From: Candidatus Sumerlaeota bacterium
GTDB lineage: Bacteria; Sumerlaeota; Sumerlaeia; SLMS01; JAHLLQ01
DNA: 64,000 nucleotides
NCBI GenBank assembly: GCA_030156535.1
Contig: JASGMJ010000011.1
Location: 62,001 to 126,000, forward strand
Reading direction: 5' to 3'
Shown here: positions 8,912 through 28,061 of the stretch, in pieces
How positions within the stretch are numbered: the first letter of the stretch is position 1
Layout: every line of letters begins with the position of its first letter
Position numbers and translations under genes: made by a program
The notes under the pieces: model-generated
The model's database searches: none
What the model was told of the DNA's origin: nothing
Seen by the model: only the letters and a program-made list of their open reading frames with translations

Positions 8912-11386
8912 TCAGTCGTAAGTGTCCACCAGGCTCCCGAGGCGCAGTCCGTTTTTGAACGCGGCGAGCGTCATGGGAGCCTGCGGCTCAACGCGAATCG
9001 TTGTCGTACGTCCGGGCCTCAGCGGCACGAAGTTCTCCGAACAACGGATGTCCACGCTTTCGTGGGTCAGCCACGCGAAAAGCAGCGGCTTCTTCGTTCT
9101 GATGCTCACCTCGAATGCCCCGTCCTTTGCCTGCCGCACGGTGGTGCGCGCAGCCGATGCCGTCGCCGCGAAGTTCATGTGTTTTGGCCGGGCAAACGTT
9201 CCGAAGTTCGTCGAGACAACCGCTCCCTCTCTCTCGAGTTCCAGGAACACGATCACTTCACGTTGGCCATGCTCTTTGAGCAGCTTTGCGAGTTGCAGCG
9301 TCTTGAGACGGCGCGAGCCACCTGCCGGCAGACGGAGGGGCTGTGCTTCCTCAAGCAACGTCTTTCCCGCGAGGTTCGTCACGATCCAGCGCGCCAGCGC
9401 GGCTCCCTTCTCTGTGGAGTCCGCCGTCACATGAACTTCCACCGTTCCCTTTGCCTCGTCCATCACGGGGCTGATCAGAGCCGGCGCGAAGAAGCGTTTG
9501 GCCATGTAATGCAGGGCCTTCCAGCGCCCATGCCCATCGATGGATGCCCAGCTTGCGACCGGCCAACAATCGTTGAGCTGCCAGTAGAGGGCGCCCATCG
9601 ACTGCGGCTGGTTGCGGCGCAGCTGCTCCACCAACATGCGGACGGCCACTCCCTGAAGAATCTGGGAAAGCCACAAGGTTGATTCAAAGTTCTTTGGCAG
9701 GCGGAAGTAGTCCAGCATGTAGAGCATGATGAGCGAGTTGCCCGTCCGTCCCGCCCGCTGATGCAGCTCCATCACGTAGCTGGTGATGTTGCGGTCCTCC
9801 TCGATCGTATAGCCTTCCACGGTGCGCGGATGCGGAAACGACTGGAAGCCGAATTCGCTGACGAAACGATGGCGGCAGCCATAGTACCACTCGAACGGTT
9901 TGCGGCCGTGCCACACATCCCACAGGTGCGCGTCGCCACTTGCCTGATCGTTGAAGGCGCGCCGGTCGCCAACGGGTGTGTGGGGGCTGCCGGGCCAGTA
10001 CGGGCGCTGCGGATCGAGCTCCGAGACCAGGGACGGAAGCAGCGTGTCGAACAGCCTGCCGTAGTCCTTCCAGCTCATTGCCGTGTCCGTCCACTCGTCA
10101 TCGACGAGCCCCTGTTCCAATTCGTTGTTACCGCACCACAGTGCCAGGCAGGCGTGATGACGCAGACGCCGGATGTTGTCGCGGGCCTCCGCCTCCACGT
10201 TCTTCATGAATCCCTTGTCGTACGTCGGGTACGTTGCGCAGGCGAACATGAAGTCCTGCCAGACGCACAGCCCGCGTTCGTCGCAGAGATCGTAGAAGGC
10301 ATCGTCTTCGTAGAATCCGCCAGCCCACACGCGCACCATGTTCATGTTGGCTGCGGCAGCATCGTCGAGAAGCCGCGCATAGTCCTCGCGCGTCACGCGC
10401 GTCGCGAACGTATCCGCCGGAATCCAGTTGGCGCCCTTGGCGAAGAACGGAATCCCGTTGGCAACAAAGGTGAAAGACTGCCCCCACTTGTCCTTCTCCT
10501 GCTTCAGTTCGAGCACCCGCAGGCCAACGCGCCGCTCCCAGCCGTCGAGGCATTCCCCCTTCTCGTTCGTCAGCGTCACGCTTACGTTGTACAGTGGCTG
10601 TTCGCCCATTCCGGCGGGCCACCAGAGTTTCGGGCTCTTCAGCGCCAGCAAAGCGACTCCGTCCCTCTTTTTGGAGAGCGTGATCTCCCCGCGCGCGGCA
10701 ACGTTTCCCGCCAGCGAGACTTCCACCTGCGCTTTCAGACGTGTTCCCTTCGCGGCGCTTGCGGCAACGCGAACCCCCAGGTCCACGCGCCCCTTGGCGT
10801 GGTGCTGGAGGACGTGAACGTCCTTCAGGGCCGTGCCGTCATGGGCCACGATCCGAATACCCCGCCAGATGCCACACGTCACCAGCGTCGGACCCCAGTC
10901 CCATCCAAAGTTGCAGTACTCCTTGCGGATGTAGCCGCCACCGGGGAACCACCACGTCGGCAGCGGGCGCTGCTTCGTCCGTTCGCGCATCATCGGCAGG
11001 GGAGAGGTGAAGCGGATCTCGATCGTATTGCGACCCGGGCGCAGGTGCTGCTTTGCGTCGAACTTCCACGCGCGGAACATGTTGTCCGTCCGGGCGAGCT
11101 CGCGGCCGTTGATGCTGATCGACGCCAACGTGTCGAGGCCGTCGCACTCCAGCAGGACGCACGGTTGCTCCAGCACTTCGGCGGGCACGGTGAATTCGCG
11201 GGCATAGGTCCAGTCCGCTTCCCCGATCCACTGCATCGCCGTCTCGTTATCCCGGTAATACGGGTCGCGAATCACGCGACTCGCGAGGAGATCGGTGTGA
11301 ACACAACCGGGAATTCGTGCGGGAAGTGGGCGCTCAAGCGCCGCTCCCGAGAGAGTCCATTTCCCCGCGAGGTCGATCGTGTGCAT
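8912..11386 (-). CDS. Beta-mannosidase-like glycoside hydrolase family 2
   Basis: FFAKGANWIPADTF, MVRVWAGGFYEDDAFYDLCDERGLCVWQDFMFACATYP, CGNNELEQG, FVSEFGFQSFPHPRTVEGY typical of beta-mannosidases. Confidence 0.94.
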   Translation of the reverse strand: MHTIDLAGKWTLSGAALERPLPARIPGCVHTDLLASRVIRDPYYRDNETAMQWIGEADWTYAREFTVPAEVLEQPCVLLECDGLDTLASISINGRELARTDNMFRAWKFDAKQHLRPGRNTIEIRFTSPLPMMRERTKQRPLPTWWFPGGGYIRKEYCNFGWDWGPTLVTCGIWRGIRIVAHDGTALKDVHVLQHHAKGRVDLGVRVAASAAKGTRLKAQVEVSLAGNVAARGEITLSKKRDGVALLALKSPKLWWPAGMGEQPLYNVSVTLTNEKGECLDGWERRVGLRVLELKQEKDKWGQSFTFVANGIPFFAKGANWIPADTFATRVTREDYARLLDDAAAANMNMVRVWAGGFYEDDAFYDLCDERGLCVWQDFMFACATYPTYDKGFMKNVEAEARDNIRRLRHHACLALWCGNNELEQGLVDDEWTDTAMSWKDYGRLFDTLLPSLVSELDPQRPYWPGSPHTPVGDRRAFNDQASGDAHLWDVWHGRKPFEWYYGCRHRFVSEFGFQSFPHPRTVEGYTIEEDRNITSYVMELHQRAGRTGNSLIMLYMLDYFRLPKNFESTLWLSQILQGVAVRMLVEQLRRNQPQSMGALYWQLNDCWPVASWASIDGHGRWKALHYMAKRFFAPALISPVMDEAKGTVEVHVTADSTEKGAALARWIVTNLAGKTLLEEAQPLRLPAGGSRRLKTLQLAKLLKEHGQREVIVFLELEREGAVVSTNFGTFARPKHMNFAATASAARTTVRQAKDGAFEVSIRTKKPLLFAWLTHESVDIRCSENFVPLRPGRTTTIRVEPQAPMTLAAFKNGLRLGSLVDTYD

Positions 11387-11699
11387 GGCTCGCCACTTTC
11401 TGCTGAGAGTGAGGGGGTCCGCAGGCTGCTGCGGAGTCTTCCCGCTGCAAGGTTTCGTGGGGTGCTGGAGCATTGGCCTTGCAGCGTCAAGGCACGAGTT
11501 GGAGTACTGCGTATCCGGTTACGCTTTTCCCGGGTGTATCGGGAAAGCAAACCCGCCCCCTCCCCCGGGAGGTCAGATTCCATGCGGAAAGACGTTCCGG
11601 ACTCTCCTTGTCACGCCAACGGGCCTTGCGCCAGCCTACGGCTTGCAGGCTGCGGTGAAGCCCGGCCCAACACGATCCATATCAGAAAGCATCAAACCG

Positions 11700-13136
11700 A
11701 TGAAACTGGCTCGCCGCCCCTCGCTTCTCCTGATTCCCGTGCTCTGGGCGGCGACGCTCAATGCCCAGGAGCCCGCATCCGTCACCGTCATCCAGCCGGG
11801 CGAGTCTGTCTCGGCCAACGACGTCAGCACCACTTCGGCCCTCACCGCCCAACCCACCGAGGAACAGGCCATCGACGAGGCCATGGCGCTCATCAAGGCC
11901 GATGATCTCGACCTCGACGCCCGTATTGATGCCGTCCGCACCATCGTGGAACGTTATCCGCACCGCGGCGAGGCCTGGGCGGCCCTTGGGGAACTGCGCG
12001 TTGAGGCAGGCTCGGATGCTCCGGCCCTCATGGCCTTCGAGCGCGCCGTCGAACGCAACCCACGCCTGCACACGGCGTGGCACTGGATCGGCATTCTGAA
12101 GAAGCGCCAGAAGACCGATCTCCCCGGCGCCCTGGACGCCTTCCGCAAGGCACGCGACAATGGCGGGCCCGCCGACGTCGAACTCAACGAGATGGCCGTC
12201 ACGCTTGCCCAAATGGGCCGCCTCAAGGACGCCTACGCCGCATGGGTCGAGGCGATCACCCTCGATCCCGACTGGGGAGTCCTCCACGCCAACGCTCTCA
12301 AGGCCGCCGCGGCTCTCGGTGACGAGCGGGCCGTCGAACGTCATTTCGCCGGTGGCATGGCCGCCGAGCGATTCGAGGAACAAACCGTCCTCATCTACGG
12401 CGATTACCTCATGAAGAAGGGGAAGGAAGACGAGGCTTTCGTGGCCTACGAAGCCGGCATCAATCGCGATCCCGACAGCTACCGCCTTCGCTACTACTAC
12501 GCCAACGCCTTGCAGCAGGAGGGCGAGAAGGAGAGCGCCCTCGAACAATACAAGGCCGCTCTTCTTGGCGCCGAGAAAGCCGCCGACCGCGACACGGCAT
12601 CCGTCGTACGCAAGAGCATCTTCGCCATCGAGTACCCCAGGGATTTGAGGAACCTGGTGGAAGCGGAAAAGCTCGTCTACGAAATCGGCAACGATCCTGA
12701 GAAGGGAAGGAAGAAGCTCGAAAAGGCCGTCAAGATTCTCAATCCGTTCATTGAGAAGCACCCCGACCTTTGGGAAGCCCTGCTCCTGCGCGGCATGGCC
12801 CGTCGTTATCTCGGCGAGACCACGCAGGCGCGCTTCGACTTCGAGAAGGTGCTTGAGTACGTTCCCGACCAGCCCAACGCGCTCATCAATCTCGCGCTCG
12901 TCTTCCGCGATCAAAGGAACTACTACTTCTCGGTCGAATACGCGCGCCGTGCAGCCGAAGCAGCCCCACGCGATCCGATGATTCTCGCCAACGCGGGCTT
13001 CGTTCTGCTCGATTCAGACCGCTGCGACGAGGCCAGCGAGATGCTCGCCCGCGCCGACGCACTCATCCCCGACGACGTCGAGGGCGACCCGCTCGGCCCG
13101 CTTGCCGAGGAAATCGCCACACGCTGCAATCGATAG
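11700..13136 (+). CDS. Secreted/periplasmic tetratricopeptide-repeat protein
   Basis: Signal-peptide-like MKLARRPSLLLIPVLWAATLNAQ; repeated TPR-like helices. Confidence 0.8.
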   Translation: MKLARRPSLLLIPVLWAATLNAQEPASVTVIQPGESVSANDVSTTSALTAQPTEEQAIDEAMALIKADDLDLDARIDAVRTIVERYPHRGEAWAALGELRVEAGSDAPALMAFERAVERNPRLHTAWHWIGILKKRQKTDLPGALDAFRKARDNGGPADVELNEMAVTLAQMGRLKDAYAAWVEAITLDPDWGVLHANALKAAAALGDERAVERHFAGGMAAERFEEQTVLIYGDYLMKKGKEDEAFVAYEAGINRDPDSYRLRYYYANALQQEGEKESALEQYKAALLGAEKAADRDTASVVRKSIFAIEYPRDLRNLVEAEKLVYEIGNDPEKGRKKLEKAVKILNPFIEKHPDLWEALLLRGMARRYLGETTQARFDFEKVLEYVPDQPNALINLALVFRDQRNYYFSVEYARRAAEAAPRDPMILANAGFVLLDSDRCDEASEMLARADALIPDDVEGDPLGPLAEEIATRCNR

Positions 13137-13184
13137 GAACGCCGTCCACGCAGCAGTCAGCCGGAAGACACTTGTTTTCCCCTC

Positions 13185-15602
13185 TTACGCGTTCGCTGAC
13201 GGCCGGTTCCGTGTGGCTGCCTTGCGTCCACGTTTTTTTGTCGAGGGGGGAGCCGGCTTCTTCTTGGCCTTTCCCTGATCTGTCGTCAGGGCCAGCGCAA
13301 AGACCTCGCTCAGCCATTCCACCGGGTGGAAGCGCAGCGCGCGCCGCACCTCGACGGAAATCTCCTCGATGTCGTCGAGGTTCTCCTTTGGGATGATGAT
13401 GTCGCGGATGCGGCGGCGATGTGCGGCGAGGGCCTTTTCCTTCAGCCCACCGATCTTCAGCACCCGTCCGCGCAACGTCACCTCGCCCGTCATCGCAATG
13501 TCCTGGCGCACGGGGACAGCGGCCAGCGCAGAGGCCAGCGCCGTCGCCATCGTGATGCCCGCGCTCGGGCCGTCCTTCGGAATCGCACCCTCGGGCACGT
13601 GGATGTGAATGTCGATGGTCGAGACTGCATCCGGGTCGATGCCCAGTTCCCCGGCATGGGAGCGCACATAGGACAGCGCTGTCTTGGCCGATTCCTGCAT
13701 CACCTCGCCCAGCTTGCCCGTCAGCAACAGCGCGCCCTTCCCCTTGATCAGCGTCGCCTCCACGGGCAACAGCTCGCCGCCCGCCTCCGTCCAGGCCAGC
13801 CCGACCGCTGTGCCGACTTCCGGCTTCCGTTCGAGCATGTTGTCGCGGTACTTCTCCGGGCCAAGCAGCTCGCGCACTCTCTCCGGCGCGATCGGGCCCG
13901 CCGCCACGGTGCCCTTCTCCACGAACTCCACGGCAACCTTGCGGCACACCGTTGCCAGCGTGCGCTCCAATTCGCGCACTCCGGCCTCGCGCGTGTACGC
14001 CGTAATGATTTTCATCAGGCTCGTCTTCGGCAACTTCACCTGCGAGGTCTTCAGCCCATGCTGCTTGCGCTGGCGGGGGAGAAGATGGCGGCTGGCGATG
14101 TGGAACTTCTCGTCCTCCGTATAGCCCGGCAGGCGGATCAGCTCCATGCGGTCGAGCAACGGATGCGGAATCCCTTCCGTCGTATTCGCCGTCGTCAGGA
14201 ACATCACGCTGGAAAGATCGTAGTCCACTTCCAGATAGTGGTCGTTGAACGTCTTGTTCTGCTCGGGATCGAGCACCTCCAGCAGCGCCGACGCGGGATC
14301 GCCGCGGAAGTCCGACGACATCTTGTCGATTTCGTCGAGCAGGAACACCGGGTTCACCGTGCCCGCGCGCTTCATCGACTGGATGATCTTGCCCGGCATG
14401 GCGCCCACATACGTCCGGCGATGACCGCGAATTTCCGCTTCGTCGCGAATACCGCCCAGGCTGATGCGCACGAAATCGCGCCCCATGCACGCCGCGATCG
14501 AACGCCCCAGCGACGTCTTGCCCACGCCTGGAGGACCAACGAAGCACAGAATCTGCCCCTTGCCCTGCCCGGCCAGCTTCACCACCGCCAGGTGCTCGAT
14601 GATGCGCTGCTTGATCTTGTCCAGCCCATAGTGGTCCGCGTTCAGAATGCGGCGCGCCGTGGTCAGATCGATTTCCTCCGCCGAGACGTTGTGCCACGGC
14701 ACTTCCGTCAGCCACTCGATGTACGTGCGCGTCACCACGGCCTCGGGCGACATGGGCGCCATGCGGGCCAGGCGTCCCAGTTCCTTCTCCGCCTTTTCCC
14801 GCGCCTCGTCGGACATCCCGCACGTATCGATGGCGGTGGCCAGCTCGCGCAGGTCCGGATCCTCGTCCGCGCCCAGGCCGAGTTCGCGCTCGATCACCTT
14901 GAGCTGCTCGCTCAGGTAATACTCCCGCTGACTCTTGCCGATCTGGTCTTTCACCTTGCCGGCGATCTGGCTTTCCAGCTCCAGAATCTGATTCTCGGCT
15001 TCAAGGTACCCGTTCAGCAGGTGAAACTTCTCTTCGAGGTTGTTGGCCTCCAGAACTTCCTGCTTCTCCTCGACCTTGAGCGTCGAGTAATGCGAGACCG
15101 CGTAGAGGAAGCGCAGCGGATCGCTCGTTCCCTTGATCGTTGCAAACAGGTCAGGCGGAATCTTCTCGCTCAGTTCGGCGAACGCGTCGAACAGGCGCAG
15201 CGTCGTGCGCATGTGGGCCTTCAACGTCTTCGACTCCGAGTCGCTCACGTGGTTCACCACGACGAACGCGCTCAGATATCCCTCGCGCATGCTGACTTCA
15301 ATGGCGCGTGCCGGATAGGCGCCCTCGACGAGCACCTTCACCGTGCCGTCGGGAGCGCGCAGAACCTGAAGAATCTCGGCCACCGTGCCGACGGTGTAGA
15401 GGTCGTCCTTCCCCGGATCGTCGATCAACGGGTTGATCTGGCAGGCGAGCAGGACACGCTTGTCCTTGGCCAGGGCAGCTTCCAGTGCCGCCATCGATAG
15501 CTCGCGGACGACGAAGAGCGGCGTGACCGCCCCCGGGAAGACGACGAGTTCCTTCAGCGGCAGGACGGGCACGTAATCCGATTCAAAGCGCTGGTCGTTC
15601 AT
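13185..15602 (-). CDS. lon: ATP-dependent Lon protease
   Basis: [22 protein letters not shown] Walker [48 protein letters not shown] catalytic Ser. Confidence 0.98.
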   Translation of the reverse strand: MNDQRFESDYVPVLPLKELVVFPGAVTPLFVVRELSMAALEAALAKDKRVLLACQINPLIDDPGKDDLYTVGTVAEILQVLRAPDGTVKVLVEGAYPARAIEVSMREGYLSAFVVVNHVSDSESKTLKAHMRTTLRLFDAFAELSEKIPPDLFATIKGTSDPLRFLYAVSHYSTLKVEEKQEVLEANNLEEKFHLLNGYLEAENQILELESQIAGKVKDQIGKSQREYYLSEQLKVIERELGLGADEDPDLRELATAIDTCGMSDEAREKAEKELGRLARMAPMSPEAVVTRTYIEWLTEVPWHNVSAEEIDLTTARRILNADHYGLDKIKQRIIEHLAVVKLAGQGKGQILCFVGPPGVGKTSLGRSIAACMGRDFVRISLGGIRDEAEIRGHRRTYVGAMPGKIIQSMKRAGTVNPVFLLDEIDKMSSDFRGDPASALLEVLDPEQNKTFNDHYLEVDYDLSSVMFLTTANTTEGIPHPLLDRMELIRLPGYTEDEKFHIASRHLLPRQRKQHGLKTSQVKLPKTSLMKIITAYTREAGVRELERTLATVCRKVAVEFVEKGTVAAGPIAPERVRELLGPEKYRDNMLERKPEVGTAVGLAWTEAGGELLPVEATLIKGKGALLLTGKLGEVMQESAKTALSYVRSHAGELGIDPDAVSTIDIHIHVPEGAIPKDGPSAGITMATALASALAAVPVRQDIAMTGEVTLRGRVLKIGGLKEKALAAHRRRIRDIIIPKENLDDIEEISVEVRRALRFHPVEWLSEVFALALTTDQGKAKKKPAPPSTKKRGRKAATRNRPSANA

Positions 15603-15900
15603 GGGTGGGACTCCTTCCCGGATAAAGAAACGGCCTCCCTGCGTGCCAGGGCGGCGCCTTGTTCCCTTTGCCCGCCCACCGTGTTGCCGCTCCGGTACAC
15701 TGTCCAGAGAAAGATGGATTCTCCGGAAGACAGGGGCATCTCAGGTCTGTATTCGGCCTGAGAAAAAGGTGGAGAGGTGTTGCACTGCAGTGAACGTCTT
15801 TCCAGAGCGCGGATTTTTTAGTCCCGAAGGGCCGAATCCGGGTAGCCTTGGGGCGAGCGCATAGCGGCGTGTGTTCTGTTGCGCCCTTGCGGGGCACAAA

Positions 15901-15938
15901 AAAACGCTCCCTCCGGCCCAGCCGCGAAGGAGCGTTTT
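15901..15938 (-). terminator. Rho-independent terminator downstream of apt
   Basis: AAAACGCTCC...GGAGCGTTTT stem; followed on the minus strand by a T-run (A-run at 15898-15904 on + strand). Confidence 0.75.
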
Positions 15939-15964
15939 GTGTCTCAAATCGGTGGGGGGGGGCG

Positions 15965-16486
15965 TTATTCGCCCGGAATGACGATCTCCGAATGGATCGC
16001 GTAATTCTTCAACTTTTCGCGCCCGGGCAGGAAGCCCAGTTCCATCAGCACCCAGATCTCGTGCACGGTTCCGCCCGCGCGTTCAATCAGGCGCGCCGAA
16101 GCCTCAAGCGTCCCACCCGTCGCCAGCAGATCGTCCACGATCAGCACCTTGTCGCGCCCCTCGATTGCGTCGGTGTGTATCTCGATTTCCGCCGCGCCGT
16201 ACTCGAGTTCGTAGGACTCCTTCAGTGTCGCCGCCGGAAGTTTGCCCGCCTTGCGGATCGGCACGAACCCGAGCCCGAGGGCATAGGCCAGCGCGCTGCC
16301 AAAAATGAAGCCACGCGATTCCACACCGACGACTTTCGTAATCCCCGCGTTCCCATATCGATCAATCATGCCGTCGATCGTGGCGCCGAACGCCTTGCGA
16401 TCCTTCAGCAGTGTCGTTATGTCCTTGAACTGAATCCCGGGTTTGGGGAAGTCCGGCACGTTTCGAATGCGAGAAAGCAAATCCAT
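15965..16486 (-). CDS. apt: Adenine phosphoribosyltransferase (start may be 16501)
   Basis: MDLLSRIRNVPDFPKPGIQFKDITTLLKD; VVGVESRGFIFGSALAYALGLGFVPIRKAGKLP; VLIVDDLLATGGT. Confidence 0.97.
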   Translation of the reverse strand: MDLLSRIRNVPDFPKPGIQFKDITTLLKDRKAFGATIDGMIDRYGNAGITKVVGVESRGFIFGSALAYALGLGFVPIRKAGKLPAATLKESYELEYGAAEIEIHTDAIEGRDKVLIVDDLLATGGTLEASARLIERAGGTVHEIWVLMELGFLPGREKLKNYAIHSEIVIPGE

Positions 16487-16564
16487 CTCTGAGAACTCCA
16501 TGCAAGATACGGCAGGGAGTGAAGCCTTTGTTTCTCGCGCGGCGCAAGGGTGGAATGGCACACC

Positions 16565-16852
16565 CTACAGCCATTGCTCATCCACCCCTGCAATCACCAC
16601 GTCGAAACGCTTTTCAATCTCGTCCTGAACCCGTCGGCTCGTCTCCTCCGTGCGCCGCCGCAGGTTGCTCACCGTCACCACGGCGATGGTTCCTGCCTGC
16701 CACTTGTCATGGTTGTCCACCTCCGCCACGGTCACGTTGTGGCGCGTGCGCAAGTGGTCGATGATGCTTTTGAGCGACGAGCGCTTTTCCTTCAGCGATT
16801 GCGACGCCGGGAATCCCAGATCGATCTGGATCAGCAGAATGTGCACGGCCAA
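16565..16852 (-). CDS. DUF503 family protein (YlxP-like)
   Basis: SLKEKRSSLKSIIDHLRTRHNVTVAEVDNHDKWQAGTIAVVTVS. Confidence 0.88.
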   Translation of the reverse strand: MAVHILLIQIDLGFPASQSLKEKRSSLKSIIDHLRTRHNVTVAEVDNHDKWQAGTIAVVTVSNLRRRTEETSRRVQDEIEKRFDVVIAGVDEQWL

Positions 16853-16861
16853 CTCCCGTTC

Positions 16862-17842
16862 TCAGGGGTCTTCGGGGGCTTCCCCCTCCATCCGCATGGC
16901 AAGCACGGAGTCGCGCGCCTCGCGCGCCACGCGGCGCTCGTACCACAGGGGGGCCCGGAACTCGGCCCGCCGCAACACCATCACGGCGAGCACCAGTATT
17001 GCCGGCGCCAGCGAAGCCAAGGCGATCAGGCCGGCTTCCGGCCCGAACTTCCCCCCAGTCCAAAGCAGCGGTCCCGAAATCTTTGCCTCCAGCAGCCGCA
17101 CCGATTCCAGCCCGGAGACCGGCAGGCCCAGCACCACGCCCTCCATGAAGTTCCACGCCCAGTGCGCCGCGATCGGCGCCCACAGCGACCGCGTGTACGC
17201 GTACAGCAGCCCCAGCAACGTGCCGCCGACTCCGCCAATCAATAGAGCCGCCTGCCAGGACGCTTCGGGGTTCATCAAGTGCGCCACGCCGAACAGCAGG
17301 CCACTGACCACGATTGCGGGCACCGTGCCCAGCCCTTCCTCCAGAATCCGCTGGAGAATTCCCCGGAACAGCACTTCCTCGCCAACCGCCACCACCAGCA
17401 GCAGAACGAACGTCCCGCCCAGCAGGCCCGCAAATGGCAGCGGTTGTCCCGTGACTGCGACCCCGAGCACCCGGTACCAGCCCAGCGCCCACATGCTCCC
17501 CACCATGAGCAGCACGAGCGCCGTTCCCCCCGCGAATCCCGCCCCCAAGTCCGCCAGCCAGTCCTCGGGATCGAAGCCGATTTCGGACAGCAGCTTGCGC
17601 TCGACCCCGAGGCCAATCGTCAGATGCACGATCAGGGCGACCACGCAGTAAGCTCCGATCGCGATAAGGTGAAACAGCAGACCACGCCCTTCGGCAAGAG
17701 TGGGGGCTTCCTCGCCGAACCCCATCCATCTCGACACAAAAGCGAGGAAGAAGAAGAGGGGGACCGCCAGCACGCAGTAGAGCATGGCCACGAGAAGCAG
17801 CCGGACAATCGCCGAGCAGCGCAGCTTTTCCAGCAGACTCAT
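16862..17842 (-). CDS. CPBP family intramembrane glutamic endopeptidase
   Basis: VAVGEEVLFRGILQRILEE (EExxxR), LFGVAHLMNPE, GLLYAYTRSLWAPIAAHWAWNF. Confidence 0.92.
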   Translation of the reverse strand: MSLLEKLRCSAIVRLLLVAMLYCVLAVPLFFFLAFVSRWMGFGEEAPTLAEGRGLLFHLIAIGAYCVVALIVHLTIGLGVERKLLSEIGFDPEDWLADLGAGFAGGTALVLLMVGSMWALGWYRVLGVAVTGQPLPFAGLLGGTFVLLLVVAVGEEVLFRGILQRILEEGLGTVPAIVVSGLLFGVAHLMNPEASWQAALLIGGVGGTLLGLLYAYTRSLWAPIAAHWAWNFMEGVVLGLPVSGLESVRLLEAKISGPLLWTGGKFGPEAGLIALASLAPAILVLAVMVLRRAEFRAPLWYERRVAREARDSVLAMRMEGEAPEDP

Positions 17843-17871
17843 TTCACTCACCGTTTCGTCCCTCCACGGCA

Positions 17872-17905
17872 AAAAAAAGAACCCGCCGAAGAGTGCTTCG
17901 GCGGG
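17872..17905 (-). terminator. Rho-independent terminator downstream of rpoC
   Basis: Perfect 10-bp stem CCCGCCGAAG-AGTG-CTTCGGCGGG at 17882-17905 followed on the minus strand by TTCTTTTTTTT. Confidence 0.92.
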
Positions 17906-17938
17906 CGATTGGTGTCGAGGGTTGGTGTGATGGCGCGC

Positions 17939-22312
<4,374 letters not shown>

Positions 22313-22377
22313 CGATTGATCCCTTTCGCGTCGTCGGTCGAAGGTTTACTCATTCCGGCAGGGCGCCGGAGTCGCAC

Positions 22378-26682
<4,305 letters not shown>

Positions 26683-26971
26683 CGATAAAAGCTCCTGAAA
26701 AGTTTGGAGGGACACGCGGAGACACGGCTCTCACCGTGCCTGGAAACACAAAAACCCCACTTCCCGGAGGAACGCCGTCCTGCCGGAGAGTAGGTCAAAA
26801 CCTTGCGGTATCGTCACCTGCTGGTTGGGGCCGGGCGAGGGACAATGACAACCCTTCGATCTTGTTTGGGAACTCCCGTGACGCCAAGGATCAATCGCAA
26901 TGCTTGAACATCGCCGTCATCGGGTGTCAAGTGTAAACAGCAGCAAATAACATTCCAGAGTAAGCGGGAAA

Positions 26972-27002
26972 GGTGCCGGGGGGCGAAAAACTCCCCGGCA
27001 CC
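26972..27002 (-). terminator. Intercistronic hairpin between rplL and rpoB (candidate attenuator)
   Basis: Perfect 10-bp stem GGTGCCGGGG / CCCCGGCACC; weak TTT tail on the minus strand; position matches the classical rplL-rpoB attenuator. Confidence 0.55.
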
Positions 27003-27023
27003 CCTGCATCTGTAGGGTCCGTC

Positions 27024-27398
27024 CTACTTGACTTCGACGACGGCACCAGCATCTTCAAGCTGCTTCTTGACCTTCTCGGCCTCGTCCTTCGCGACGTCCT
27101 TGACGACTTCCGCCGGGGCGCTCTCGACGAGGTCCTTCGCTTCCTTCAGACCAAGGCTGGTGATCGCGCGCACTTCCTTGATCACCTTGATCTTCTCCTT
27201 GCCCGCGTCCTTGAGAACGACCGTGAACTCGGTCTTCTCTTCGGCCGGGGCGGCGGCACCGGCAGGGCCGGCAACCGCGACGGCTGCCGGGGCAGCCGAA
27301 ACGCCGAACTCTTCCTCGAACATCTTGACGAGTTCCGCGACTTCCATGAGAGGCTTCTGCTTGATTGCCTCAATGATTTCCTGGTTGGAAAGAGCCAT
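27024..27398 (-). CDS. rplL: 50S ribosomal protein L7/L12
   Basis: [71 protein letters not shown]. Confidence 0.99.
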   Translation of the reverse strand: MALSNQEIIEAIKQKPLMEVAELVKMFEEEFGVSAAPAAVAVAGPAGAAAPAEEKTEFTVVLKDAGKEKIKVIKEVRAITSLGLKEAKDLVESAPAEVVKDVAKDEAEKVKKQLEDAGAVVEVK

Positions 27399-27482
27399 TT
27401 CTGAGGTCTCCATGATTCGTGTATGGTGCTGAAAAGGCGAGGGTTGACGGTTTCTTCTTCAAGTGCCGGAGCAGTGTGGGCA

Positions 27483-28052
27483 TCAGCCCTCCTGTTCCTC
27501 CAGCTTTGCCTTGTGCGCCGACAGGGCCCAAGCGAACTGCGAGACGCAGGCGTTGAGCGCGTAGGCCATGTTCTGAGCGGGGGCAAGCATGCTCCCGAGC
27601 ATCCGGGAGATCAGCTCCTCGCGGCCCGGCAGCGTTGCCAGCTCCTGAACCTTGGCAACGTCCAGGAACTTCTTCTCCAGCAAGCCGCCCTTGATTTCGA
27701 GTCTTTCCCCGTGGTTCTTGATGAACTCTGCGGCCCCCTTGGCGGGGGAGACAGGGTCCTGCATTCCGACCGCCACCATTGTGGGGCCGACGAGGATCTT
27801 GTCGACGTCGTCCGTGGGGTAGCCCGCGTTCTTCAGCGCAATGCGGATCAGGGTGTTCTTCGCGATCTTGACCGCCACCTTGTTTTCGCGCATCTTCGAG
27901 CGAAGTTCGGTGGCCTCCGCGACGGTCAACCCCTTGTTGTTCATCAGCACGATGCCGTCGCCTTCGGCGAACAACTGCTCAAGTTCCTGAACAGTGGTCA
28001 CCTTGTAGGTACGGCCACGACGCTTTGTCGGGATTTTGCCGAGTTTTGCCAT
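27483..28052 (-). CDS. rplJ: 50S ribosomal protein L10
   Basis: NKGLTVAEATELRSKMRENKVAVKIAKNTLIRIAL. Confidence 0.97.
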   Translation of the reverse strand: MAKLGKIPTKRRGRTYKVTTVQELEQLFAEGDGIVLMNNKGLTVAEATELRSKMRENKVAVKIAKNTLIRIALKNAGYPTDDVDKILVGPTMVAVGMQDPVSPAKGAAEFIKNHGERLEIKGGLLEKKFLDVAKVQELATLPGREELISRMLGSMLAPAQNMAYALNACVSQFAWALSAHKAKLEEQEG

Positions 28053-28061
28053 GTTTGATTT

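Noticed and set aside
11500-11699. c-di-GMP-I riboswitch suspected from GCAAACC-like string
   Set aside because: Other conserved segments (GGACGCAAAGCC and the receptor-proximal core) are absent.
9761-11905. 714-aa plus-strand ORF opposite beta-mannosidase and running into the TPR gene
   Set aside because: Beta-mannosidase motifs support the minus strand; the TPR protein uses a different frame.
13326-15500. 724-aa plus-strand ORF opposite lon
   Set aside because: Antisense of lon; His/Arg/Leu/Ala-rich composition typical of mirror frames.
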